This document shows, piece by piece, positions 14,052 to 14,246 of a stretch of DNA of 14,246 bases. Positions within the stretch are counted from its first letter, which is position 1. Each line of letters begins with the position of its first letter. Origin of the DNA: Elusimicrobiota bacterium (lineage in GTDB: Bacteria; Elusimicrobiota; Elusimicrobia; UBA1565; UBA9628). The stretch lies in the NCBI GenBank assembly GCA_028871595.1, contig JAGWMT010000059.1, positions 1 to 14,246 on the forward strand, in the 5' to 3' direction. The position numbers and the translations under genes are program-made. The notes under the pieces are model-generated. The model ran no database searches. It was given only the letters and a program-made list of their open reading frames with translations, and had not been told where the DNA came from.

Positions 14052-14086
14052 CGAGGACCCGGCGAAGGTCCTAGGCGTATTCAGGC
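14052..14086 (+). repeat. Intergenic motif similar to the one before the PLD gene
   Basis: CGAGGACCCGGCGAA (14052-14066) followed by GGTCCTAGGCGTATTCAGGC (14067-14086) resembles CGAAGGACCCGCGAA (6319-6333) and GGCCCTATGCCTCTGAGGC (6363-6381). The two parts are adjacent here but about 30 nt apart in the other copy. AGGACC/GGTCCT (14054-14059/14067-14072) can form a 6-bp stem. It could be a dispersed intergenic repeat or an upstream control site; two degenerate copies do not decide this. Confidence 0.3.
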
Positions 14087-14110
14087 CTTCCTTCAATAGG
14101 GCCGGGACGC

Positions 14111-14116
14111 TATAAA
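14111..14116 (+). promoter_or_regulatory. Possible -10 for the right-edge gene
   Basis: TATAAA within an AT-rich patch (CTATAAATATGTAACA) stands out in very GC-rich DNA. It lies 57 nt before ATG 14174, so this gene would have a real leader. No convincing -35 is present at 16-18 bp. Confidence 0.4.
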
Positions 14117-14173
14117 TATGTAACACGATTCGGGCAGACTTTCCTTGCGCGACCGCCGACGCGTCCAAAACCC

Positions 14174-14246
14174 ATGGACAACGAACGCCCCGAGCCGCCC
14201 CAGCCGCCCCAGGACTTCGACGCGTCCAACGTCAACGACCTGGACA
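14174..14246 (+). CDS. Partial CDS, unknown, proline/acidic N-terminus
   Basis: The ATG at 14174 opens a frame to the right edge, giving 24 residues that begin MDNERPEPPQPPQDFDASN. It is rich in proline, acidic residues and asparagine and shows no signal peptide. Codon use fits the neighbours and an AT-rich promoter-like patch lies upstream, but no Shine-Dalgarno sequence is visible. The product cannot be identified from this much sequence. Confidence 0.5.
   Translation, partial: MDNERPEPPQPPQDFDASNVNDLD

Overview
The window is high-GC bacterial DNA with no rRNA, tRNA or CRISPR array. Ten genes are supported, eight of them complete and well delimited, plus two partial genes at the edges and one fragment of a structured RNA element. 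No marker gene fixes the taxonomy. Long exported proteins with Ala/Pro-rich N-termini, a multi-HKD phospholipase D protein, a CPBP protease with a large N-terminal extension and a very GC-rich codon bias resemble high-GC Elusimicrobiota, but that is an inference from general style. A deep deltaproteobacterial-type lineage cannot be excluded.

Layout. Bases 1-236 (+) hold the end of what looks like a serine beta-lactamase-fold hydrolase. Bases 237-900 hold no credible protein gene. On the minus strand this stretch carries a good sigma-70-type promoter, followed at once by about 440 nt of hairpin-rich RNA that resembles the 5' part (domain I to the start of domain IV) of a group II intron without its reverse transcriptase or domain V. 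Next comes a minus-strand operon read from 5361 down to 902: a small DUF971 zinc-type protein, a hybrid histidine kinase with degenerate receiver domains, and a GlcD-GlcE-like fused FAD oxidase.

A short divergent promoter region (5362-5420) separates that operon from a plus-strand run: an exported parvulin-type peptidyl-prolyl isomerase, a 978-residue exported protein with four phospholipase D HKD motifs in an A-B-A'-B' order, an EamA-type transporter, and a thioredoxin-like [2Fe-2S] ferredoxin overlapping the transporter stop by ATGA. A small YgjP-like zinc peptidase (-) and a PAP2/sphingomyelin-synthase-like membrane protein (+) start back to back about 11.06 kb. A 750-residue exported CPBP intramembrane protease (-) fills 11750-14002, and a new plus-strand gene starts at 14174 and runs off the edge.

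Themes. Much of the window concerns the envelope: a periplasmic foldase, exported PLD, membrane lipid phosphatase-like enzyme, CPBP protease and transporter. Four genes (PLD, EamA, PAP2, CPBP) have a -10-like hexamer ending only 6-8 nt before the ATG, which predicts leaderless mRNAs. The ppiC and kinase genes instead have clear Shine-Dalgarno sequences. No coherent defence or biosynthetic island is visible. The most distinctive items are the four-HKD exported protein, the leaderless promoter pattern, the compact GlcD-GlcE fusion and the promoter-driven intron-like RNA.
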